From the NCBI RefSeq assembly GCF_010731675.1, contig NZ_AP022584.1:1550001-1614000 (forward strand): a stretch of 64,000 bases of DNA, given 5' to 3'. A model generated the notes under the pieces. That model had not been told where the DNA came from and ran no database searches. It was given only the letters and a program-made list of their open reading frames with translations. Positions within the stretch are counted from its first letter, which is position 1. Each line of letters starts with the position of its first letter. Positions 52,270 through 60,477 of this stretch are shown here, piece after piece. Made by a program: the position numbers and the translations under genes. The stretch comes from Mycobacterium marseillense. Its GTDB lineage: Bacteria; Actinomycetota; Actinomycetes; Mycobacteriales; Mycobacteriaceae.

Positions 52270-52704
52270 TCAACCGATATCACCCCCATCGGCACGGGCG
52301 CGGACCATCGACAAGAAGTCCCCATAGTCTCGGATGTAGTCGCGTTCGTCGTAGGGTAGCGAGGCGAACACCAAACATATGGCTCCGGTGCAGAAGCCGG
52401 TGATTTCGCGCCAGATCATGCTCGGCAGGTAAAGGCCATAATACGAGCGGTCGAGTGAAACGGTCCGTTGGTTCTCTCCGTCGTCGAGGGTGACGGCGAA
52501 CGACCCCGAAGCTGCAACGATCAATTGTTGCAACTCTCGATGTGCGTGGCCACCGCGCTCTGCACCACCAGGAACGTCGTAAAGGTAGTAGACCCGCTTG
52601 ATTGCAAAAGGGACGTGGACCTCGCCATATAGGGGAGACAGAGCGCCGCTGGTACTTTCGATTTTGTCCAGATCCACCAATCTGCATTCGTCTACGCGAC
52701 TCAT
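52270..52704 (-). CDS. FdtA/QdtA-like cupin sugar 3,4-ketoisomerase
   Basis: 144 residues. A WxcM-like cupin with VKR-type core IKRVYYLYDVPGG, GGHAHREL (His53, His55) and VTLDDG. FdtA and QdtA convert dTDP-4-keto-6-deoxyglucose to the 3-keto isomer, and the pair of His residues in this motif is important for catalysis in characterised members. Both are present here, so this copy is probably the active isomerase. The start overlaps the stop of the next upstream gene (ATGA). Whether the product has galacto or gluco shape cannot be told. Confidence 0.9.
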   Translation of the reverse strand: MSRVDECRLVDLDKIESTSGALSPLYGEVHVPFAIKRVYYLYDVPGGAERGGHAHRELQQLIVAASGSFAVTLDDGENQRTVSLDRSYYGLYLPSMIWREITGFCTGAICLVFASLPYDERDYIRDYGDFLSMVRARADGGDIG

Positions 52705-53114
52705 TGCTCATTCCTGAGCCGTAGAAAGTCACCATAATCGCGTACGTAATCGGCAGGCGTGAATGGGTTAGAAGCGAGGACGAGCGCCACCGAGTTCGTG
52801 GAGAAGTTGATCATTTCCCGCCATATGAGGTTAGGAACGAAAAGAGCATGGTAAGACCGGTTCAACACGTAACGCACTTGATGGGAGCCATCGTCCAAGG
52901 TGACCTCGAAACTCCCTGACAGCGCAAGTATCAACTCCTGGCCTGTCCGGTAAGCATGGCCTCCGCGCATTGAGCCGCCCGGGACGTCATAAATCCAGAA
53001 GGCGCGTTCTACTTCAAAGGGCAGATACTCCCCCGATTCGATGAAGGTGAGGTTGCCCCGTGGATCGTGAATTTTGGGTAGATCGATCAGCCGGCAGTCG
53101 TTGGTGCTGATCAT
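52701..53114 (-). CDS. FdtA-like cupin paralog with altered active-site motif
   Basis: 137 residues from ATG 53114; an extension to 53195 is possible but does not resemble the family. It follows the same plan as its neighbour: DPRGNLTFIESGEYLPF, FWIYDVPGG, VTLDDG and the RDYGDFL end. The key motif reads GGHAYRTG, with Tyr55 where the neighbour has His55. It may be inactive, a partner subunit, or act on a different keto sugar. The coupling of both genes by an ATGA overlap suggests the two proteins are made together. Confidence 0.87.
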   Translation of the reverse strand: MISTNDCRLIDLPKIHDPRGNLTFIESGEYLPFEVERAFWIYDVPGGSMRGGHAYRTGQELILALSGSFEVTLDDGSHQVRYVLNRSYHALFVPNLIWREMINFSTNSVALVLASNPFTPADYVRDYGDFLRLRNEQ

Positions 53115-53355
53115 GGATTGCCTTGCAGCTTCGGATTTAATTGCAGTGCGACAGCAAACGCGAGGGTCGGCCGCGAGTGCGATCGTCCGCCGCATACAGG
53201 TCGCAGTACGGCCGGCTTTACCCTGCGTAGTTTTCCGGCTGCAATCTTTTGCACCAATGCCTCCCGCAAAAAGCGATACAAACTCGTCCCGGACCAGTGC
53301 TAACGCATTACGCAGTAGTCGATATCAGATGTAGGTGTGCAATTCCATCGCATAG

Positions 53356-54057
53356 CTATTCGCGTGTAAAAATGAAGGCATGGTTCCTGAAGTTCCGCAA
53401 CCTGCCAAAGCGGCCGCAGTCCTTCTTGTATACCAGCTTAAACCCGAGCTGAGAGACCTTCGCCTCGAGGTCGGTGTCTGTGATGCCCCACTGCCAAATG
53501 CCGGGGAAGTCACGCCACGGCCTGTCCATTTCAGGGTGCTTCTCACTAAGCTTCTCGAAAAGGTTTTCGTACTCGTCTATTCGCCGACTGTGCGGCACGT
53601 TACGGAAGTATTCTTTCTCGCCTAAATCCAGCAGGCGGACAGTTTCTTCCGAACCCGTCCACTGCTGGTTATAAATCAACAGCGAATTCGTCTGCTTTGC
53701 GTACATTTCGAGTATTGCATCCCAGTCAGGGGACACCTGGTGCAGCAATACATCGAACAAGAAGACCGCATCCATGTTACCAACTTGGTCGGCCACGGCT
53801 TGATCGCCAAAATTGCCGCCGACAAGGCGAAGCTGCGGATGGGACTGTGCCCGCGCGCTGACGGTCGGCGTCACGTTGAGGTCGACCAGCGCTGCATCCT
53901 TTATCTGGTGTGTCTCCAACGCATGAAATGTGTACGCGCCTTCGACCCTCCAAACAGCGCCCAAGTCCGCGAACGATTGGATGCCAAGAGAGGTGAATGC
54001 CCGATCTATGAGCTCGATTTTGTCGTTGTTAACCACTCGTCGAGCAAGTTGAAACAC
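53356..54057 (-). CDS. SAM-dependent methyltransferase-like protein
   Basis: 233 residues. FADLGAVWRVEGAYTF near residue 30 is a degenerate SAM-binding motif I, ALVDLNVTP provides the acidic strand-2 end, and AVFLFDVLLHQVSPDW corresponds to motif II with the following helix. It is the first gene of the aminosugar operon on this strand, 241 bases before the FdtA-like paralog. It could O-methylate the aminosugar, the acyl group or a rhamnose. The fold assignment is reasonable; the substrate is unknown. Confidence 0.72.
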   Translation of the reverse strand: MFQLARRVVNNDKIELIDRAFTSLGIQSFADLGAVWRVEGAYTFHALETHQIKDAALVDLNVTPTVSARAQSHPQLRLVGGNFGDQAVADQVGNMDAVFLFDVLLHQVSPDWDAILEMYAKQTNSLLIYNQQWTGSEETVRLLDLGEKEYFRNVPHSRRIDEYENLFEKLSEKHPEMDRPWRDFPGIWQWGITDTDLEAKVSQLGFKLVYKKDCGRFGRLRNFRNHAFIFTRE

Positions 54058-54414
54058 TGGTTCCCCTCCAGGATGATCGTGTGTTGGTCAACGCGCACAA
54101 TACGTCTCACTATCCGATTGGGCGCTTTGCAGCCAGCTACTCGCTCACCTTACAGGCCCAGTCGCGTGATCTCCGGTGTTTGGTTGTCGCCAAGTACCGT
54201 CCACACGGGGGCACTGCATCGGCACAAGTTCGACCTGCTACATCAAACTGTGTCGTGCAGTCGGGTGCTGGGGGTCAAGCATGAATGCGTTACCAACGGT
54301 CGCTTCCGTCGGTACAAGAGCTGTGGCGGCCGATTCACGGCGGCGGAAACCAATGGAAGCGAGTTAGCAGCTGACAACCAGATAATCGTTGCCATTGCCG
54401 CTGCCGCGGCACGG
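54058..54414. other. Intergenic region at the cassette edge
   Basis: No supported gene. It separates the minus-strand foreign-looking block from the plus-strand acyltransferase and glycosyltransferase genes. CAGATAAT near 54378-54385 resembles TAGATAAT, located at a similar distance before the intact glycosyltransferase at 56959. This suggests that the promoter of the adjacent gtf relic is preserved too. Confidence 0.45.
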
Positions 54415-54515
54415 CCACTGGAGCGATTCGTCGTGAAATCTGACCTGAAGAGCGATGGAACTTCCGGCGATGTCGAGCCCCGCACGGCGGTCGGCCGCAG
54501 ACGGCAGCGCCTCCG
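54415..54515 (+). pseudogene. Decayed 5' end of an MGT-type glycosyltransferase gene
   Basis: From the ribosome binding region through about 27 codons, this segment matches the start of the intact gene at 56959. GTG at 54433 begins VKSDLKSDGTSGDVEP, against VKFALASYGTRGDVEP in the intact copy, then RTAVGRRRQR against CTAVGRELQR. Upstream, CACTGGAGCGATTCGTC aligns with CACCGGAAGGACTCGTC. Similarity stops near 54515, and the frame closes soon after. It is a fragment left by deletion or recombination of a third tandem gtf. Confidence 0.75.
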
Positions 54516-54630
54516 CACCGCCGAACATAGAGATTCACTCATCGGCCAGATCTATAAGTGCTGGTAGGCGATTACGAGCGGTTGTCGGCTTCCCTTAGGG
54601 CACAATACGCAGACAACCAGAAGGATGGGT

Positions 54631-56859
54631 ATGACCTCCACAGACGACGACACCCAGGATCAAACTCCACCGCTGACTCCTGCCGCAGCGTCTTCCGCCA
54701 CCGCATCCAAAACGGTTGCTGGTGATGCCGCGGGTGGTGATCAGCGCTCGCAGACGGGATTTCGCCCGGATATCGAGGGGTTGCGCGCTGTTGCGGTGTT
54801 GGCCGTCGTTCTTTTCCATTGCAGTGCACCGGGATTGGGTGGCGGCTTCGTCGGTGTGGACGTTTTCTTCGTCATCTCGGGCTTCCTCATCACTGGGATG
54901 CTCTGGCGCGAGGCGAGCACCGCCGGGACCGTCAGGTTGCTCCGCTTCTATGGGGGCCGTGCACGCCGGCTGTTGCCGGCGTCGGCCACCGTCGGCGTTG
55001 TGACTGCGATTGCCTCGGCTGTGCTGCTGTCCCCGCTGGAGGTAAAAGGCGTTATCGGCGACGGCATCGCCAGCGCACTTTATGTCGGTAACTATCGATT
55101 CGCGTTGCAAGGCGTTGACTACTTTCACATCAGCAAGCTTTCGCTCTCGCCCTTCCAGCACTACTGGTCTCTGGGCGTCGAGGAGCAGTTCTACCTCGTG
55201 TGGCCGGCGCTGATTCTTGGTACCGCGTGGCTGATCCGGCGTGCGCATCGGCGCGCAGGTGCGGCACATGCCTCGTCGGTGGCTCCTTACGTGTTCGTCC
55301 TTGAACTGGTCGCCGCCGTGTCGTTCGCGATGTCGTGGGTGACTACTCGGACGGCGCCTCCCGTGGCGTTTTTTTCGTTACACACGCGCGCGTGGGAATT
55401 GGCCGTAGGCGGCCTGGTGGCCCTTACGACCACGCAATGGCGCCGGCTACCGGCATTGCCAGCTGCGATCGTGGGATGGGCTGGTCTGGCCTTGATCTTG
55501 GTGGCGTGCAACCAATTGGACGCGACCACGCCCTTTCCTGGTACCGCTGCGCTGCTGCCAGTGATCGGCACGGCGCTGGTGATCGGCGCGGGCTGCGCCA
55601 CGGCTTCTCGGGGGTGTGGCCGCCTCTTGGCGGTGCGGCCCATGCGAGCGATCGGCCGGGTTTCGTATTCGTGGTACCTCTGGCACTGGCCGGTGCTGCT
55701 GCTGGCGACGCCGTTGCTGGGCCGTCCGTTGGGGCCCATAGATGGCTTAGCGGCAGTTCTCGTCTCCTTGGGGTTGGCCGTGCTCACGTTGCGCTTCATC
55801 GAGAACCCCTTCCGATACTCCGCTTCGCTGCGCCGGTCGGCCGCCCGCAGTTTGGCTCTCGGTGGTGTCGCCACCGCGATGGCGGTTTGTGTAGGCGTGG
55901 CGCTGCTGGTAGTCGTGCCTACCCCGGTCGGCCGCGGGCCGGCGGCCCCAGCATTGCGGGTCGCGGCAGGGCCTCCGCCCACCGGGCGGAACATTGAGCC
56001 GTACGACGCGGCGGTCCAGCAGATTTTTGCGCAGGTGCAGGCCGCTGTTGCGGCATCCGTCGACCTGAAGGCCGTGCCGTCAAATCTCGATCCATCGCTG
56101 GTCGGCGCAACACACGAAAGTGCGCCACCCGGCCTAGAGGACTGCCTGCGCAACCTCTTAGAAGTCGACCAGCCTGAGTGCGCGACGGGCGACACTGCTT
56201 CGAAGACCACGGTGGCCCTGGTCGGAGACTCGAATGCCTATAGCTGGAGCCCGGCGCTTCAGGAGGTCGCAACCCAGCGGCACTGGCGGCTGGAGGTCCT
56301 GACCAAGGGTGCCTGCCCGATGCTGGACCTGCCGATCAAAGTTTTCGGTCAACGCAACTACACCGAGTGCGAGCAGTGGCGCAGTCAGATCATCGCCCGA
56401 CTGCAAAGCGAGCGCCCACGCCTGGTGGTGCTGGGCATGTTGCGCCACGGCGGCACAGGATCCTCGCCCTACGGGGCGGCGTGGACCGAGAGCCTTACAC
56501 GCCTGGTGCGGCAGCTACGCGGCACTGGCGCGAACGTATTGGTACTCGGGCCAACCCCGGACCTGCATTCGATGGTGCCGGACTGCCTATCCCTTCACCT
56601 CGACGATGCGACGGCCTGCTCGTCGGGTTTGTCGACGGCGGTTAATCAGCCGGGTATCGCGGCTGAGAGCTCCGCGACCAAAGTTGGCGGTGGGCAATAT
56701 GCCGACGTCACCGAACTGTTCTGCACCGCCGACCGCTGCCCGCCCATCGTGGGCAACACTCTCGTGTACGAGGACGAGTTCCATCTGACGCCCGAGTACG
56801 CCCGGGTGCTGGCACCGGCAATGGGTGCGCTGGCCGACCGAGCACTCGTCTCCGGTTGA
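54631..56859 (+). CDS. Membrane acyltransferase with C-terminal SGNH domain (OafA-like)
   Basis: 742 residues from ATG 54631. ATG 54625 is also in frame, but AGAAGG at 54619-54624 fits the second ATG better. About ten membrane helices (residues 40-430) with FRPDIEGLRAVAVLAVVLFH and the QFYLVWP motif of acyltransferase family 3. From about 510 there is an extracytoplasmic SGNH domain with VGDSNAYSW (about 530) and the DEFH catalytic pair (about 715). Such fusions O-acetylate cell-surface sugars. GPL O-acetyltransferases (Atf1 type) are known in M. smegmatis, so sugar acetylation of the GPL core is the likely task. Confidence 0.9.
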   Translation: MTSTDDDTQDQTPPLTPAAASSATASKTVAGDAAGGDQRSQTGFRPDIEGLRAVAVLAVVLFHCSAPGLGGGFVGVDVFFVISGFLITGMLWREASTAGTVRLLRFYGGRARRLLPASATVGVVTAIASAVLLSPLEVKGVIGDGIASALYVGNYRFALQGVDYFHISKLSLSPFQHYWSLGVEEQFYLVWPALILGTAWLIRRAHRRAGAAHASSVAPYVFVLELVAAVSFAMSWVTTRTAPPVAFFSLHTRAWELAVGGLVALTTTQWRRLPALPAAIVGWAGLALILVACNQLDATTPFPGTAALLPVIGTALVIGAGCATASRGCGRLLAVRPMRAIGRVSYSWYLWHWPVLLLATPLLGRPLGPIDGLAAVLVSLGLAVLTLRFIENPFRYSASLRRSAARSLALGGVATAMAVCVGVALLVVVPTPVGRGPAAPALRVAAGPPPTGRNIEPYDAAVQQIFAQVQAAVAASVDLKAVPSNLDPSLVGATHESAPPGLEDCLRNLLEVDQPECATGDTASKTTVALVGDSNAYSWSPALQEVATQRHWRLEVLTKGACPMLDLPIKVFGQRNYTECEQWRSQIIARLQSERPRLVVLGMLRHGGTGSSPYGAAWTESLTRLVRQLRGTGANVLVLGPTPDLHSMVPDCLSLHLDDATACSSGLSTAVNQPGIAAESSATKVGGGQYADVTELFCTADRCPPIVGNTLVYEDEFHLTPEYARVLAPAMGALADRALVSG

Positions 56860-56958
56860 CTCGGCGCTGTGTGAGCGGTCGGGCCACCCACCGGTTGAAT
56901 AACCGTAGATAATGGCCTCTGCCGTCGCCCACACGCACGACCACCGGAAGGACTCGTC

Positions 56959-58212
56959 GTGAAATTTGCCCTGGCGAGCTATGGAACTCGCGGCGATGTC
57001 GAGCCCTGCACGGCCGTTGGCCGCGAACTGCAGCGGCGCGGGCACGACGTGCGCGTGGCCGTGCCGCCCAATTTGGTCGCGCTGGTCGAGTCGGCCGGGC
57101 TCGCGGCGGCCGCCTACGGGCCCGACCAGCAGGACGGCTTCTGGGACACCGACTTCCTCAGTAAGGTCTGGAATTTCCCGGAGGTGAGAAGGCGGTGGCG
57201 CGAAGCCCAGGACATGCTTGTCCAATCCTGGGCGGAGATGAGCGCGACCCTGGCATCCCTGTCGGAGGGGGCCGACTTGGTGTTCACCGGCCCGGGTTTT
57301 CCGGGCGTCGCGGCGAACGTGGCCGAACACCTCGACCTTCCATTGGCCACCATGCATTACTTCCCCATGCGGCCCAATGGCCAGCTCTCCCCCGGCCTGC
57401 CCGCGCCGCTGGTCCGGTCCGCCATGACGGCGCTGGACTGGACCCAGTGGCGGGTGACGAAGAAGGCCGAGGACGCGCAGCGCCGTGCCTTCGGCCTACC
57501 GAAGGCAAAGGGCCCCGCACCGCAACGGATGGCAGCCCGCGGCGCGCTGGAGATCCAGGCTTACGACGAGGTGTGCTTCCCCGGGCTGGCCGCCGAGTGG
57601 GCGAAATGGCAAGACCAGCGGCCCTTTATCGGCACGCTGACCATGGAGCTGACGACCGACGCCGACGACGACGTCGCCGCGTGGATCGCCTCGGGAACTC
57701 CCCCGATCTGCTTCGGCTTCGGCAGCACTGCGGTCGATTCGCCGGCCGACACGATCACCATGATCGGAGAGGCGTGCGCGCAACTAGGCGAGCGGGCACT
57801 GGTGTGCTCCGGCAAAACCGATTTCACCGGCGTCCCGCAGTTCGACCACGTCAAGGTGGTAGGCGTAGTGAACTACGCAGCGGTGTTTCCGGCGTGCCGC
57901 GCGGTGGTGCATCACAGCGGCGCCGGCACCACGGCCGCCGGCCTGCGCGCCGGGGTACCCACACTGAGCCTCTGGAGCATGAGCGATCAAAAGATCTGGG
58001 CCGGCCAGGTCGACCGGCTCCAAGTGGGCACCGCCCGGCCGTTTTCGAACACCAGTCGAGAAACGCTGATCGCGGACCTGCGCAAAATCCTGGCTCCCGA
58101 CTACGTCGCCCGCGCCCGTGAATTGTCTTCTCGGATGACCAAACCCGCCGAAAGCATCGACAGAGCCGCCGACCTCTTGGAAAAATTCGCCAGCACGAGG
58201 CACTTTGCCTGA
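56959..58212 (+). CDS. MGT-family glycosyltransferase (GT1-like, GPL rhamnosyl or deoxytalosyl type)
   Basis: 417 residues from GTG 56959, with CGGAAGGA at about 56945-56952. N-terminal GT-B start FALASYGTRGDVEPC; C-terminal donor site RAVVHHSGAGTTAAG. The family covers the gtfA, gtfB and rtfA enzymes that add 6-deoxytalose and rhamnose in GPL synthesis. It is a close paralog of the next gene and of the one at 62300. Here the donor loop reads HSGAGTT, while the other two read HGGSGTT, which may reflect different sugar use. The relic at 54415 derives from a relative of this gene. Confidence 0.9.
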   Translation: MKFALASYGTRGDVEPCTAVGRELQRRGHDVRVAVPPNLVALVESAGLAAAAYGPDQQDGFWDTDFLSKVWNFPEVRRRWREAQDMLVQSWAEMSATLASLSEGADLVFTGPGFPGVAANVAEHLDLPLATMHYFPMRPNGQLSPGLPAPLVRSAMTALDWTQWRVTKKAEDAQRRAFGLPKAKGPAPQRMAARGALEIQAYDEVCFPGLAAEWAKWQDQRPFIGTLTMELTTDADDDVAAWIASGTPPICFGFGSTAVDSPADTITMIGEACAQLGERALVCSGKTDFTGVPQFDHVKVVGVVNYAAVFPACRAVVHHSGAGTTAAGLRAGVPTLSLWSMSDQKIWAGQVDRLQVGTARPFSNTSRETLIADLRKILAPDYVARARELSSRMTKPAESIDRAADLLEKFASTRHFA

Positions 58213-58294
58213 ATCCCTTGGTTCGCCGGATGCCAATGACCTTCGATACCGTTGACGCCGCCGGTGCACGGCGACTGCAAGGCAGGGAGCAGTA

Positions 58295-59551
58295 ATGAAA
58301 TTTGCCCTGGCGAGTTACGGAACTCGCGGCGACATCGAACCCTCCGCTGCGGTGGGCCGCGAACTGGTGCGCAGAGGGCACGAAGTTCGCCTGGCCGTCC
58401 CTCCCGAACTGGTTGCCTTCGTCGAATCGACCGGGCTCGTAGCGGTTCCTTACGGCCCCAAGGTGCAGGAGTTCCTCGACGAGGAATTCCTGCGGAACAT
58501 GTGGGCGGATTTCTTCCGCAATCCGATCAGGCAGGTGCCCAAAGTTTGGGATCCGCTCATCAAGTACTGGGGCGACGTGAGCACGACGCTGAAATCGTTG
58601 GCGGATGGCGTCGACCTACTCTCCACCGGCCTGAATTTCGAGCAGGCCGCCGCCAATGTGGCTGAGTACTACGACATTCCGTTGGCCTCGTTGCACCACT
58701 TTCCCATGCGCGCCAACGGCCACCTGGTGCCGAGCATGCCGTCACCATTGGTCCGCTCGGCAATGACGATGATCGAGTGGTTGTTCTGGCGCTCAACGAA
58801 GAAGGTCGATAACGCGCAGCGCCGAGGACTCGGACTGCCTGAGGCGACACGTCGCTCGCAGCGACGGATCGCCGAACACGGTTGGCTCGAAATCCAGACC
58901 TACGATGACGTATTTTTCCCCGGTCTGGCCGCCGAATGGGCGACATGGGGCGACCAGCGCCCCTTCGTCGGCGCGCTCACGATGGAGTTGGCAACGGACG
59001 CTGACGACGGTGTCGCATCGTGGATCGCCTCGGGGACACCACCGATTTGCTTCGGCTCGGGAAGCATACCGGTCGAATCCCCTACCGCAACCGTCGAAAT
59101 GATCAGCACGGCGTGCACACAGCTCGGCGAGCGGGCGCTCATTTGCTTCGGCGGCACGGACTTCAGTGACGTGCCGCACCCCGATCACGTCAAGCTCGCC
59201 GGCCCCGTGAACTACGCATCCATCTTTCCCGCCTGCCGCGCCGTGGTTCATCACGGCGGTTCGGGCACCACCGCCGCGAGCCTGCGTGCCGGAATCCCGA
59301 CCCTGGCCCTGTGGAGCTCGGCCGATCAGCCGTACTGGGGGGCACAGATCAAGCGCCTGAAAGTCGGTACTGCTCGCCGCTTTTCGGCCACCAGCCCGGA
59401 ATCGCTGGTAGCGGACCTGCGAACCATCCTCGCCCCCGACTACGCGACCAGGGCACGCGAACTCTCGACCCGGATGACCAAGCCCGCCGAGAGCATCGAA
59501 ACCACCGCCGACCTGTTAGAAAACGCCGTCCGCAGGAAAGGGCTTGGCTGA
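58295..59551 (+). CDS. MGT-family glycosyltransferase, second tandem copy
   Basis: 418 residues from ATG 58295, with AGGGAGCA upstream. FALASYGTRGDIEPS at the start, RAVVHHGGSGTTAAS at the donor site, and the same length and layout as the previous gene. It lies 82 bases downstream in the same direction, so the pair is a tandem duplication. It is converging with the SDR gene at 59559 with only seven bases between. By position relative to drrC it is a candidate for gtfB of the M. avium complex, but naming needs a database comparison. Confidence 0.9.
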   Translation: MKFALASYGTRGDIEPSAAVGRELVRRGHEVRLAVPPELVAFVESTGLVAVPYGPKVQEFLDEEFLRNMWADFFRNPIRQVPKVWDPLIKYWGDVSTTLKSLADGVDLLSTGLNFEQAAANVAEYYDIPLASLHHFPMRANGHLVPSMPSPLVRSAMTMIEWLFWRSTKKVDNAQRRGLGLPEATRRSQRRIAEHGWLEIQTYDDVFFPGLAAEWATWGDQRPFVGALTMELATDADDGVASWIASGTPPICFGSGSIPVESPTATVEMISTACTQLGERALICFGGTDFSDVPHPDHVKLAGPVNYASIFPACRAVVHHGGSGTTAASLRAGIPTLALWSSADQPYWGAQIKRLKVGTARRFSATSPESLVADLRTILAPDYATRARELSTRMTKPAESIETTADLLENAVRRKGLG

Positions 59552-59558
59552 GGAGCCT

Positions 59559-60338
59559 TTATCGCCGGCCGGCGGGCGTGGAATTCATCCGGCTGGCGAC
59601 CGCCTTGAGTGAATCAGGCAGGAACCGCAAGGCCACCCCGACGGACTTGGTGGTCAGCGAGCCGCCAACCACTTTGCGGTCGCCGCGCATCATCGCCTCG
59701 AAGCCCTGCCTGGCAACCTCAGCTGGGTCGTCCTTGGGCTTTTGCCCCGCACGCGTATCATCCATACCCGCGCGACTGAAGAAGTTGGTCTCGATGGTGC
59801 CAGGCAGCAGAGAAGTGATTGTGATTCCGGTATCACGCAATTCGTCCTGCAAGGCTCCGGCGAAGGACTGCACAAACGACTTGGAGGCGTGATAAACGGC
59901 CTCGAAGGGCCCGGGCGCCATCGACGCCAGCGACGACGTGAGCAGGACCCTCCCCGCGCCACGCCGGGTCATGTTCCGGAGCACCAGCTTGGCCAAGTGC
60001 ACCGTCGACCGCACGTTGAGATCGATGATCGACATATCGTGCGCCAAGTCGCCCTCGACGAAGCTTCCCCCGCCCCCGATGCCGGCGTTCAGCGCGGCCG
60101 CATCGAGCGTGCGATCACCTGCTGTGGCCTCCTGAAACAACTCTTCGACGCCTTCAGGAGTGCGTAAGTCGACCTGTACCGGCCGCACATCGACACCCCA
60201 TCGGGACAACGTGGTGGATGCTGGGTAAATGCCGTCGTTTTCGGCGGCCACCACCAGGTCATATCCCCGCTGGGCAAAAAGCTCCGCTAGCTCGAGACCG
60301 ATTCCACTGGACGCGCCGGTGATCAATGCTAATGCCAT
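59559..60338 (-). CDS. Short-chain dehydrogenase/reductase
   Basis: 259 residues. TGASSGIG at about 7-14, NAGIGGGG near 89, and the active-site YHASK near 155. The C-terminal stretch FEAMMRGDRKVVGGSL is typical of a broad SDR group annotated as ketoacyl reductases. It differs from the two SDR domains in the acyl block. A role in making or modifying a deoxysugar, or in lipid metabolism, is possible; no substrate can be read. Confidence 0.87.
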   Translation of the reverse strand: MALALITGASSGIGLELAELFAQRGYDLVVAAENDGIYPASTTLSRWGVDVRPVQVDLRTPEGVEELFQEATAGDRTLDAAALNAGIGGGGSFVEGDLAHDMSIIDLNVRSTVHLAKLVLRNMTRRGAGRVLLTSSLASMAPGPFEAVYHASKSFVQSFAGALQDELRDTGITITSLLPGTIETNFFSRAGMDDTRAGQKPKDDPAEVARQGFEAMMRGDRKVVGGSLTTKSVGVALRFLPDSLKAVASRMNSTPAGRR

Positions 60339-60477
60339 AGCAGGGGCCTACCCGCGCGTTAGGCCGTGAAACCCGCTTGGTCACAGGGCGGTGGTGCTGC
60401 TGGCCGGGCGCTCGGAGAGCTTCAGACCGGTCGTTCACCCCAAAACTGTTGGGAGATATCCCATCTCGAAACATGCC

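Noticed and set aside
54058..54630. Insertion sequence or transposase at the cassette edge
   Set aside because: No transposase motif or terminal inverted repeats were seen; the recognisable content is the gtf relic.
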